Source: Microbacterium imperiale
Lineage (GTDB): Bacteria; Actinomycetota; Actinomycetes; Actinomycetales; Microbacteriaceae
Length of the DNA stretch: 64,000 nucleotides
NCBI RefSeq assembly: GCF_017876655.1
Contig: NZ_JAGIOK010000001.1
Span: 2,480,001-2,544,000 of the forward strand
Direction of reading: 5' to 3'
Shown here: piece after piece, positions 7,929 through 15,182 of the stretch
Numbering within the stretch: the stretch's first letter is position 1
Layout: the number at the start of each line of letters is the position of its first letter
Program-made: the position numbers and the translations under genes
Notes under the pieces: model-generated
Told to the model about the DNA's origin: nothing
Database searches by the model: none
What the model saw: only the letters and a program-made list of their open reading frames with translations

Positions 7929-9415
7929 GAAGAACTCCGATCAGGCTTGGCGACGGATGTGGATTGGGGAGAGCGGGGTGGGGATGCCGCGGGCTGTGGC
8001 GTCGGCGTCTGGGCGGTGCCGGGCGTCGTGGGCGGGTGGGGAGCGGTCGGTTGCGGGGAGCGCGTGGTGGCGGCTTGCGCTCGAGCCGGTGCCGAGCCAC
8101 CTCGCGCTGCCACGCCTGTCGTTTCGGGGGCCGTGGCCGGCTTCGAGGTCGGTGACGTCGAGCCGGGACGAGAGTTCGAGGAGTGCATGCACGAGGGGAG
8201 CGATCCGAGCCGTGTCGGGATCCGCGCGGCCGAGCGCGCCGCGCCCGCGGCCATGCGTCCGCCGTGCGAGCCAAGTCGCGAACCGATGCCGTCTGCGGCG
8301 ACGGCCCCCGCGAAGCTGAACAGCCCGAAGATCGCGAAGGGCGCAAACGCGACGAGCACGAGCCCGACGATGAGGGGCCACGACTGCGGGTTCCAGATCG
8401 TCTTCACGGATGCCAGGCCGTTGATGATCAGCGTGACGAAGCCGATCGTGAGCGGGCCGGTCAGCAGTAGCACGAAGATCGCGGACACGTAGCGGACCAC
8501 CCACTGGGGTCCGATCCCGCGCACGGGGAACAGCATCCAGGCGACCGGACCCACCATGATGAGGGCGGCGAGCACGATGTTGCGGAAGGCGAAGACGAGC
8601 ATCAGCAGCAGCATTCCGAGCATGAGCAGGAGGTGGATGAGGAAGGCGAAGAAGTAGTTCGCTTGGCCGCCGGCCCACATCACCGACTGCAACGTCGAGT
8701 ACAGGCCGTCGCGGCCGTCCTGCGCCATGATGTACCAGGTCATGTCGTCGACGGCGTTGAGTAGGTGCCCGGTGAACCACAGCGAGATCGGCACCGCGGG
8801 GACCGCTATGAACGATCGCACGAGCGCACCGACGAGTTCTTCTCTGTCGCCGGACACGACGGCCGCGGCGATCGCCCACACCATCGCGCCGAAGGTGACC
8901 ACGAGGATCGCCCACTGCCAGAAGGACCACTGGTCGACGGCGGCCGTCCACAGCAACGTGGACGTGTCGAAGCGCATGTTGTCGGCGACGAGGAACATCA
9001 TGCCGGTGGCGGCGAGGGCCATGCCCCGCCCGGCATTCTCGAACGTGACGCACACGGCGTCGCCCAAGCTGCAGCCGTACTTGACGATGAGAGCGCGACC
9101 GCCGTCAGCCTGAATTGCCTGCACGTGGCCTTCGTAGGTCGTGCAGACGGTCGTCCGCGCTCCGTCGATCGAGACGCCCACAAAGCACTGCTGTGCGGTG
9201 ACGTTGTTCGGGTCGTTCGGCGTGCAGGTGACCTGATCGCTTGCGCGTTGACAGTCGACGTCGAAGGCCGGCGCCGACCACGGCTCGCCGCTCACGGCAT
9301 CCATCGGGACGATCCGCGCGGCGTCCGTTTCGACGGCGTGCGCGCCGGAGCCCGACCCGAGGATGAGCAGCAGCCCGACCACGAAGCCGATCCGGAGAGC
9401 GCGCGTGATGTTCAT
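7925..9415 (-). CDS. TrbL/VirB6-like polytopic channel protein
   Basis: A 496-residue membrane protein. The start is the ATG overlapping the stop of the pilin-like gene; it gives a signal peptide (ALRIGFVVGLLLILGSGSG) cut near A-H-A. An extracellular Cys-containing region follows (residues 30-110, with four or more Cys), then about six membrane helices (residues 115-370) with the VirB6/TrbL look: DMTWYIMAQDG, YFFAFLIHLLLMLGMLLLML, GPVAWMLFPV. The C-terminal 110 residues are Pro/Ala/Thr-rich and disordered. It should form part of the inner membrane channel. A longer frame reaching 9517 exists but would overlap the upstream gene. Confidence 0.85.
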   Translation of the reverse strand: MNITRALRIGFVVGLLLILGSGSGAHAVETDAARIVPMDAVSGEPWSAPAFDVDCQRASDQVTCTPNDPNNVTAQQCFVGVSIDGARTTVCTTYEGHVQAIQADGGRALIVKYGCSLGDAVCVTFENAGRGMALAATGMMFLVADNMRFDTSTLLWTAAVDQWSFWQWAILVVTFGAMVWAIAAAVVSGDREELVGALVRSFIAVPAVPISLWFTGHLLNAVDDMTWYIMAQDGRDGLYSTLQSVMWAGGQANYFFAFLIHLLLMLGMLLLMLVFAFRNIVLAALIMVGPVAWMLFPVRGIGPQWVVRYVSAIFVLLLTGPLTIGFVTLIINGLASVKTIWNPQSWPLIVGLVLVAFAPFAIFGLFSFAGAVAADGIGSRLGSHGGRMAAGAARSAARIPTRLGSLPSCMHSSNSRPGSTSPTSKPATAPETTGVAARGGSAPARAQAATTRSPQPTAPHPPTTPGTAQTPTPQPAASPPRSPQSTSVAKPDRSSS

Positions 9416-9711
9416 CAGAATCCGAAGTCGAAGTTCACGAACCACGCGAAGAGGCCGGATGCCGCACCGAGCACGGCCGCGGCGATGAAGATCCAGAGGA
9501 TGTTCTCGCCGGCCCACGTGCGCACGCGATCGGACGCGAGGCCGCGGAACGCGAGCGCTGCGCCGGCGATGATGAGCATGATCAGCACGACGAGCATCGC
9601 CCCCGCGAGGATGTACGACGCGATGACTTGGAAGCCCTGGAAGAACGGGGCGGAGAAGTCCGGTTGGATGTCGGGAACATCGACATCCGTCGGCACGGTG
9701 TGAATGGACAT
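9415..9711 (-). CDS. small two-helix membrane protein, VirB2/pilin-like
   Basis: A 98-residue protein with a short polar N-terminus and two membrane helices: about residues 28-55 (SYILAGAMLVVLIMLIIAG) and 68-92. Size, position directly upstream of the TrbL-like gene and the two-helix layout match VirB2/TrbC-type pilin or membrane subunits of conjugation systems. No signal peptide or prepilin cleavage motif can be named with confidence. Translation is coupled to the next gene by ATGA. Confidence 0.7.
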   Translation of the reverse strand: MSIHTVPTDVDVPDIQPDFSAPFFQGFQVIASYILAGAMLVVLIMLIIAGAALAFRGLASDRVRTWAGENILWIFIAAAVLGAASGLFAWFVNFDFGF

Positions 9712-9730
9712 GATCGTTCTCCTTCGTTGA

Positions 9731-10345
9731 CTACTTCAGGGGGAGGCCGAGGTTGGCCATGAATGGTTCGGGGTCGATGCGCACGCCGGAGTCGCGGACC
9801 TCGAAGTGCAGGTGACAGCCGCTCGACCGGCCGGTCGAGCCTTCGGCGCCGAGTGGCGTGCCGGCGGACACCTCGTCGCCGACGCCTACGCGGAGCGACT
9901 CCCACTGCATGTGTCCGTAGATGGTGAGCAGGCCGCCGCGGTGGTCGATGACGACGGCGTTGCCGTAGTCGAAGTACGCGCCGGCGACCGTCACGCGGCC
10001 CGGTCCGGCTGCGAAGACGGTCGCACCGCAGGGCTGGTCCATGTCGTAACCGCGGTGGTCAGACTTGCAGTAGCTGCACCCCTCAACTGGGTGATAACCG
10101 AACCCGCGTCCCTTCGAATAGTCACCCGCGAGCGGGTAGCCCCACTCTCCGCTGACCGCAGGAAGCTCCGTATCCTTCACGGGTTCGTTCGCCGTCGCGC
10201 TGGCGCCGGAGATCGCGAACGGGATTGCGATGAGCGGCGTGAGGATGAACCCCGTGCCGAGCAGGAAGACGAGGAGCGCCCCTACCAGGATCTTCCGACC
10301 AGTCCTCGTGTTGAGGGCTGCGGCGGCGATCACCGGGGCTTCCAT
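9731..10345 (-). CDS. M23 family cell-wall peptidase of the transfer apparatus
   Basis: A 204-residue protein with an N-terminal membrane anchor (residues 18-48) and an M23 (LytM-like) zinc peptidase domain. The zinc ligands are visible as HRGYD (first His and Asp), then IYGHM and HLHFE. Such enzymes cut peptidoglycan cross-bridges so that the conjugation channel can cross the Gram-positive wall; this replaces the lytic transglycosylase VirB1 of Gram-negative systems. GCSYCKSDH just before the first ligand is a CxxC that may be oxidised. It lies between the TcpC/VirB8-like gene and the pilin-like gene. Confidence 0.92.
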   Translation of the reverse strand: MEAPVIAAAALNTRTGRKILVGALLVFLLGTGFILTPLIAIPFAISGASATANEPVKDTELPAVSGEWGYPLAGDYSKGRGFGYHPVEGCSYCKSDHRGYDMDQPCGATVFAAGPGRVTVAGAYFDYGNAVVIDHRGGLLTIYGHMQWESLRVGVGDEVSAGTPLGAEGSTGRSSGCHLHFEVRDSGVRIDPEPFMANLGLPLK

Positions 10346-10346
10346 G

Positions 10347-11093
10347 TCAGGGCTCCAACGGCTCCGTGAAGTAGCGGACGACCTTGCAGTCTCCTGACCG
10401 CTGGTCGGTGTCGGGGGTGGGTACCGATGCCGCGCCGCACAGCACCTGCACGCTCACGCGCACGTGGTCGTCGTACGAGGTCTCGCCGCCGGATCCGTCG
10501 GACCGGGTGAAGCTCAGCGTGACATCGGCGGTGCCGATGGACATGTCGCCGGACTCGTCGTCTGTCACCGGGACGTCGGTGACGTCACTGGTGACGACGG
10601 CGACAACGCGGCCGTCTTCGCCCGCGAGCGAGTCCCATTCGTCTTGCGGGAAAACGACGCCTTGCCGCAGCTCGGTCTGCGAGTCGGTCATCGCGGCGAT
10701 CTGGTCAGCCTCGTTGGTGAACCGGGTATCGGGCGTGAACCACGTGTCGAGGTAGTCGAGCCACTCCTCGCGCGTGCTCTTGGTCGTGTCGAAGGTGGAT
10801 GCCGCCGCAAGCGCCGCGCGAATGTATGTGTCGGCATCAGTGGTGATCGGTTCGGGCGTCCATCCGCGGTCGGCGGCGGTCGGGTCGACGACCGTGCCAG
10901 TGGGTTCGGGATCCGGCGCGACAGGCGGCGTGGGGTCCGCGGAGGCAGTGCCTCCGATGGCCTCCGATGGTGTCGGCGTCGGCCGCGCGATCAGCGCGCT
11001 CACGATGATCGCGACGATTCCGGCGAGTAGCACGAGGCCGCCGATGATCGCCCACGCGACTCCGCGGCGTCCCGAACTCTGGCTCATCATCAC
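10347..11093 (-). CDS. VirB8/TcpC-like single-pass membrane protein (tentative)
   Basis: A 248-residue protein with one N-terminal membrane helix (GVAWAIIGGLVLLAGIVAII, residues 11-30), a 60-residue Pro/Thr linker and a soluble extracytoplasmic domain (about residues 80-245) rich in beta structure with two Cys near the end. This layout is that of VirB8/TcpC scaffold proteins of Gram-positive conjugation, but sequence similarity is not certain. The GTG at 11,093 is preferred because AGGAGG lies eight bases upstream; two in-frame ATGs follow at once. It is the first clear gene of the operon. Confidence 0.6.
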   Translation of the reverse strand: MMMSQSSGRRGVAWAIIGGLVLLAGIVAIIVSALIARPTPTPSEAIGGTASADPTPPVAPDPEPTGTVVDPTAADRGWTPEPITTDADTYIRAALAAASTFDTTKSTREEWLDYLDTWFTPDTRFTNEADQIAAMTDSQTELRQGVVFPQDEWDSLAGEDGRVVAVVTSDVTDVPVTDDESGDMSIGTADVTLSFTRSDGSGGETSYDDHVRVSVQVLCGAASVPTPDTDQRSGDCKVVRYFTEPLEP

Positions 11094-11096
11094 CGG

Positions 11097-11381
11097 TCAG
11101 GCCTCCTGATCTTTCAGGACGGCCACCGGGCACGGGTGGAAGGGCTCGCGCGTCGGTCGCCGTGTCGGCATCCTAAGCACGTCGACGGGCGCGCGATAGC
11201 GCCTTTTGTCGAGGATGTGGATAACCGACGAGGAATCGATGCACGTGGAGGAGGGGATGGTTTGGGGTCGCACTGAGGTGCCGTTGACGCCGTTGATCCG
11301 GTCGCGACCCGCGCGCCGCGCGAACTGCGCCGTGCCGCGCATGGTGCGCTTCGTGGCTGCGGAAGTTCGCCGACTGGACAT
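11097..11381 (-). CDS. hypothetical small basic protein at head of conjugation operon
   Basis: A possible 94-residue Arg/Ser/Thr-rich protein with no family I recognise. The ATG at 11,381 is one of two nearby choices (the other at 11,387) and neither has a good ribosome binding site. In its favour, the frame ends three bases before the start of the TcpC-like gene, and the binding site of that gene (AGGAGG) sits in its last codons, as expected for a coupled operon. Against it, composition is unlike a folded domain. It may be a leader or a short regulator. Confidence 0.4.
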   Translation of the reverse strand: MSSRRTSAATKRTMRGTAQFARRAGRDRINGVNGTSVRPQTIPSSTCIDSSSVIHILDKRRYRAPVDVLRMPTRRPTREPFHPCPVAVLKDQEA

Positions 11382-11387
11382 GCCCAC

Positions 11388-11460
11388 ACGGTATAGCAGT
11401 GTGCGCGAAAAGTAAACAACTAAATTGTGTGCTTTGCTGGACTTCGAGTTGAGCGTTGCG
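11388..11460 (-). promoter_or_regulatory. promoter/operator region of the conjugation operon
   Basis: This AT-richer gap separates the minus-strand operon from a plus-strand winged-helix gene. On the minus strand a TTGTTT box and a TATACC box lie 18 bases apart just before the first gene. CACAC and GTGTG face each other across nine bases around the TATACC box, and ACAA-ctaaa-TTGT lies slightly further upstream. These are plausible operator half-sites for the divergent regulator; binding is inferred. Confidence 0.4.
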
Positions 11461-11473
11461 CGAGACTTAGAGC

Positions 11474-11797
11474 ATGCCTCGTCTCGCGCAACCAGCGGGC
11501 TCGGAAGATGCCCAGGATCCGATCGGTCTTCTCGGCAACCTCGTCAAGGCGGCGATCCTCCGTTACCTGCGCTCGAACCCCGACGTCACGGTCGGTCCGA
11601 TCTGCGATGCGCTGGATCTTGGCCCGACGACGGTGCAGCCGCGGCTGAACGAGCTCGAGGCTGCCGGCCTCGTCATCGCCGACCCGCCGATGGTGCCGGG
11701 GGAGTCGCGGAAGGGTGTTTGGGTCAAATACAGCGCGGACAACGAGGCGATCACTGACCTGTACCTGCGCCTGGGGCTGGCGATCGGGGAGTTCTGA
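11474..11797 (+). CDS. small winged-helix (ArsR-like) transcription regulator
   Basis: A 107-residue protein with one winged-helix domain (residues 15-90): LLGNLVKAAILRYLRSNPDV, then VGPICDALDLGPTTVQPRLN as the recognition helix region, LEAAGLVIADPP as the wing approach, and a C-terminal helix. No metal-binding Cys pair is seen, so it is ArsR-like in fold rather than a metal sensor. It is transcribed away from the conjugation operon and is the most likely local repressor of transfer genes. That role is inferred from position only. Confidence 0.8.
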   Translation: MPRLAQPAGSEDAQDPIGLLGNLVKAAILRYLRSNPDVTVGPICDALDLGPTTVQPRLNELEAAGLVIADPPMVPGESRKGVWVKYSADNEAITDLYLRLGLAIGEF

Positions 11798-11821
11798 TCA
11801 GTCGCGTGTCTGACGCCCGGA

Positions 11822-11838
11822 GTATGCCTGAGGCATAC
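11822..11838. promoter_or_regulatory. perfect 7-bp inverted repeat before 11,856 gene
   Basis: GTATGCC-tga-GGCATAC is a perfect palindrome with a three-base centre. It lies 18 bases before the GTG start of the next gene and 24 bases after the stop of the winged-helix gene. It has no T-run, so an operator is more likely than a terminator. Confidence 0.4.
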
Positions 11839-11855
11839 GCAAGGGGGTGGTCGCA

Positions 11856-12347
11856 GTGGACGGTTGGATGTGGGCGGTGCTCGTCATCGCGACGGCATCG
11901 ATGGTCGGCCTCGTGTGGTGGAAGCGGCGCGCTCGCCACGTGTATGTGATCGACCACGTGAAGCTCGAGATGCACCCGGCGTATGCCGTCGAGGACCGCG
12001 TGGTCGAGCAGGTCTGGCGTGCGGCGATCTCGATGACGAACACGTCGCGGCTGCCGCGGTCGCTGCCGGTGCTCGCGGAGCGGGCGACAGCGCGGGCGGG
12101 CAGATGCGTCTTCCTCGCCAACGTGTACCTCGATGCGGACGTCCGCGAACTGAATCCGCGAGCTGTTGCCCTCGCGTGGATTGAGTTCGTGCTCCCTGGG
12201 GGTGTGTCGCCGCGCGCTATCGATACCGAGATCCTTGCTGGCGACCGGCGTCCTCGCCCGCTCCGCTTGCTGGCACGCCTGACACGGCAGCGTGCGCAAA
12301 TGGTCGGAACGTTGCGGTCTCCGCTTACGCTCCTCGAGCACCGATAA
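11856..12347 (+). CDS. hypothetical protein with one N-terminal membrane helix
   Basis: A 163-residue protein that I do not recognise. The GTG at 11,856 is chosen because AAGGGGG lies eight bases upstream; the GTG at 11,847 sits inside that site. Residues 4-21 (MWAVLVIATASMVGLVWW) form a membrane helix followed by the positive KRRARH, so the rest is probably cytoplasmic. The soluble part is mixed alpha/beta and ends in a very basic region. It lies in the cargo part of the element. Confidence 0.6.
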   Translation: MDGWMWAVLVIATASMVGLVWWKRRARHVYVIDHVKLEMHPAYAVEDRVVEQVWRAAISMTNTSRLPRSLPVLAERATARAGRCVFLANVYLDADVRELNPRAVALAWIEFVLPGGVSPRAIDTEILAGDRRPRPLRLLARLTRQRAQMVGTLRSPLTLLEHR

Positions 12348-12473
12348 CGAGGATGGGAGCGTGTCGCGAGGGGGCCAGCATGTCTGGACCCGCGGGTAGC
12401 TTGAGCGCGTGATTGAAGACCTCGCCTCGCCGCCCAACTTTGCGCGCCGCCCATCTGCGGGGGTGTCTCGGTG

Positions 12474-12965
12474 ATGCCCCCGGACGCGCGAAATGGATGG
12501 ATCCCGTTGCCGCCTGGTTGGGTCTACCGTGCCCCCAGGGTCGTCACGCGTGGCGCGCACGACGACGGTTTCGCTTGGTTCCCGGTTCCCGATCCGAATG
12601 GATACGACGGGATCGGGTTGGCTCTGATGGACAAGATCGAGGGTGCGCGCGAGTTCTGGATGTGGACAGATGACTCAGAGGAGAGGGCAGCGCGCGTCGT
12701 TCGACTCGGCTACCGGCGATATGTCGTAGAACTCCACGGCACGGATGGTTGCTTCGTCGTCGAGGAAGTGGCGCGCACGAAGGACGAGCAGGTGGTGACC
12801 GACGAAGAACGGGATGTGCTCGGTCAGACCGCGGTGTCCCCAGCGAGAACACTCACGTCATCAGTTGTGGCGGAGAGCTGCGCGCGCATGTGGATCAACC
12901 ACGGCCTCGTGCACGACGGATACGTCCTTGGTCGATGGTCGGAAGAGTGCCCGCCTCAGGGCTGA
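12474..12965 (+). CDS. hypothetical cargo protein
   Basis: A 163-residue soluble protein without a recognised domain. Residues 10-60 are rich in aromatic and Gly/Pro residues (WIPLPPGWVYRAPRVV, FAWFPVPDPNGYDGIG), and residues 75-105 look like a beta hairpin (RRYVVELHGTDGCFVVEEV). GTG at 12,471 or ATG at 12,474 can start. Base composition is somewhat lower in GC than in the flanking chromosome, as for the other cargo genes. No function can be assigned. Confidence 0.5.
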   Translation: MPPDARNGWIPLPPGWVYRAPRVVTRGAHDDGFAWFPVPDPNGYDGIGLALMDKIEGAREFWMWTDDSEERAARVVRLGYRRYVVELHGTDGCFVVEEVARTKDEQVVTDEERDVLGQTAVSPARTLTSSVVAESCARMWINHGLVHDGYVLGRWSEECPPQG

Positions 12966-13147
12966 TAAAGCCGACACATCAGGAGAGCGATCTCTCGGCC
13001 GCTTGGCCGCGTGCACTGTGAAGGGCGGCGGCGTCAATGATTCAAGGCCAGATTTGGGCGGCTTCGCATCACGCTGTGGCGCCTGGCGATATCGTGATCT
13101 CACTCCCCAAAGTGGAGAGTGCCGCTCTGCGACGAGGAGAACACCCC

Positions 13148-13684
13148 ATGGCCGCATCGCCTCCGGCAGGCTGGTACCCGCAGGTAGATGGGACGCAGCG
13201 GTACTGGGACGGCCTCGCATGGACGCACCACGTGAGCCCGTCCGCGGGTGGCGCGGAAACGCGTACCGACGCCGCACCCGCCAACCGGGAGCAGGCGAGC
13301 CGGCGGATGCCGACCATGAGTCGAGAGCAGATCGCGCACGACTTGGCAATCGCCTACCTGAATAATCGGTACGGCCCGGAGGTCACTGGGGAGTTCTCTG
13401 TCACTGCCGATCAGGATTGGTCTGGCGACTCTCCTCGCGTGACCGACGTGACGGGATCAGGTGAGGTACGGACCGAGAACCTTCCTCGGGTCGACAAGAT
13501 CCGCATGGACCGCGTCGAGGTTAGGACCGGCGAGCGAGGGTTCTTCGGACTCGGCCCTGAGAAGGTGAGCACAGTCGAAGTCGATTCGGGTGAGTTCGAG
13601 GTCGACCCCGTCTTCAAGAACATGATCAGGGACTACTTCGAGGCCTACTTCCGGTTCGTGGAGCTCCTGGAGCGCTCGGCGTAG
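13148..13684 (+). CDS. DUF2510 domain protein
   Basis: A 178-residue protein beginning with a DUF2510 motif (PPAGWYPQVDGTQRYWDG followed by LAWTHH), a short actinobacterial module usually found near the N-terminus of membrane-linked or secreted proteins. The rest (residues 60-178) is soluble and mostly beta with an acidic stretch and a final amphipathic helix; no membrane helix is seen. ATG at 13,148 is preferred over an upstream frame start because GAGGAG precedes it by nine bases and the DUF2510 motif starts directly after. Function unknown. Confidence 0.65.
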   Translation: MAASPPAGWYPQVDGTQRYWDGLAWTHHVSPSAGGAETRTDAAPANREQASRRMPTMSREQIAHDLAIAYLNNRYGPEVTGEFSVTADQDWSGDSPRVTDVTGSGEVRTENLPRVDKIRMDRVEVRTGERGFFGLGPEKVSTVEVDSGEFEVDPVFKNMIRDYFEAYFRFVELLERSA

Positions 13685-13751
13685 CCGCCCGACCGCGGCG
13701 GCAGTTCCAACGATCGTGGCGTGGCCCGCGAATAGGACGGGCTTGGACAGA

Positions 13752-15068
13752 TCACGCGGCCGCCGCGGGGAACACCATGAGCGAACCATCGCGATGGCGT
13801 TCGATCTCGATAGCCACGTCGGCGGGAACTGTTGGCATGTCGACGTCGGCTCCAAGCGCCCGGAGGCGATATGCGGCACCGAGGAGTTTGTCGACCTCGC
13901 GCGGTGTGAAGGCAGGGATGCGGAAGCCCCCGTGGCGCTTCAGCTCGAGTGTCGCTAGGCGCACGAGGACCGACTTGATGTCGTATTCGAGTTCGTCCAC
14001 TCGCCGCTCGTCCGCTTGAAGCGTCCCGAGGAAGCTTCGGAATGGATTCGTGGAGCCCTCAAGTTGGGCGTGTTCGACGGCCTGTAGAACGAGTACGCGG
14101 CGCTTCAGTGCAATCGCGAGTCGCGCGAGTCCGAGGTGCGCACGAAACAACCCACCGACGTCGGTGATGCCTGGGAAGACCTTCTCCAAGTCCGGGAGTT
14201 CGACCGGTCCATCGGGGAGCTTTTCCATCCCCTCCTGCCACTTGGCGAGTCGCCGCTTCGTGCGCTCGACGGCAGTGCTGATTGCATACGACGCCGAGTC
14301 GAGTCCCAGCGACAGGCCGATCTTGCCTTGATCGAGGAGGATCGACGTCGCCTTGTCGATCGCGTCGCGGCAACCGTCGAGGTCGCTGCGTTCCTTCTCC
14401 AATGCGTCCTCGTGCAGTTGTTCCAGCAACTCGGTGATGTTCTCGATTGCCTGCTGGCGTTGGTGATCGGCATATGCGCTTACGCCGACTGCAACTGCCA
14501 TCAGGACGAGCGGCGCGGCAACGGTCAGCGCGCTTGCGCTGGCAACCGCAGCGCCGGCCGTCGCCGCCGATCCGGTGGTGGCGCCCGCTGTAGTCGCGGC
14601 CTTCCCTGCAACCGGAACGAAGGTCGCCTTGGCAACGATGCCGCTGGAGTCGCGCAACGCGCTGTAGATCCCGTCTGTAGCCGCCTTGGAGGCCATCGGC
14701 TTCACAAGGCCCTGCCCGAACTGGGCTGCGACCTTGGCTGGAACAACCATTCGGTACAGCACTTCCCCAGACGTACCCACGTCGACACTCTTCGGCAGCG
14801 ACTTCGCGGTCTGGGCAACAAACTGCGAGAGCTGCTGAGCGAGAGGGCTGGCCGCGTGAAGCGAGATGCCTCCGGTCGGATCGCGTCGCACGGCGAGCGG
14901 GTGTGCTTCCAGCGTCGCGATCGGTGCATCCGCAAGCGCTGCTAGGGCTGTGCGAAGCTCCCCAAGCCTCGCCGGCGTCATGCCGTCAGGATCGAGAAGA
15001 TCCGGTACTCGCACGTCCTCGGTTCCAATCGCCCAAATTGGCACGACCTGGTTGTCGTCAGCAGTCAC
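13752..15068 (-). CDS. unknown protein with Ala/Gly-rich hydrophobic segment and coiled coil; partner of divergent ATPase
   Basis: A 438-residue protein of no family I know. Residues 1-150 are soluble, residues 152-199 are a long Ala/Gly/Thr-rich hydrophobic stretch ending in LTVAAPLVLMAVAVGVSAYA (a likely membrane-inserting segment), residues 200-280 are a charged helical or coiled-coil region, and the remainder is helical with a basic C-terminal half. The GTG at 15,068 is preferred because GGAGG lies eight bases upstream; an ATG at 15,113 is an alternative. It is transcribed divergently from a P-loop ATPase 114 bases away. Layout (sensor or switch ATPase beside a possible membrane effector, on a mobile element) resembles known abortive-infection modules; this is inference. 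Confidence 0.6.
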   Translation of the reverse strand: MTADDNQVVPIWAIGTEDVRVPDLLDPDGMTPARLGELRTALAALADAPIATLEAHPLAVRRDPTGGISLHAASPLAQQLSQFVAQTAKSLPKSVDVGTSGEVLYRMVVPAKVAAQFGQGLVKPMASKAATDGIYSALRDSSGIVAKATFVPVAGKAATTAGATTGSAATAGAAVASASALTVAAPLVLMAVAVGVSAYADHQRQQAIENITELLEQLHEDALEKERSDLDGCRDAIDKATSILLDQGKIGLSLGLDSASYAISTAVERTKRRLAKWQEGMEKLPDGPVELPDLEKVFPGITDVGGLFRAHLGLARLAIALKRRVLVLQAVEHAQLEGSTNPFRSFLGTLQADERRVDELEYDIKSVLVRLATLELKRHGGFRIPAFTPREVDKLLGAAYRLRALGADVDMPTVPADVAIEIERHRDGSLMVFPAAAA

Positions 15069-15182
15069 GTTCGGATCCTCCCAATCCCCAACAGTATGCG
15101 CCGCTCGTGACATGGGAGATGTTTGCCTCCAATCCTCGTGGTCACTCGCGACTCCGTCGTGAGCGCTCAGTATGCTCGCCTC
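15069..15182. promoter_or_regulatory. divergent intergenic region of the ATPase/membrane-protein pair
   Basis: The 114 bases between the two divergent genes must hold both promoters. I see no strong consensus boxes and no clear inverted repeat. The GGAGG site for the minus-strand gene lies at its left edge. The ATPase gene has no obvious ribosome binding site before its ATG, so it may be leaderless. Confidence 0.35.

Noticed and set aside
13037..13147. 37-codon N-terminal extension of the DUF2510 protein
   Set aside because: The ATG at 13,148 has a GAGGAG site and is followed at once by the DUF2510 motif; the extension has no domain character.
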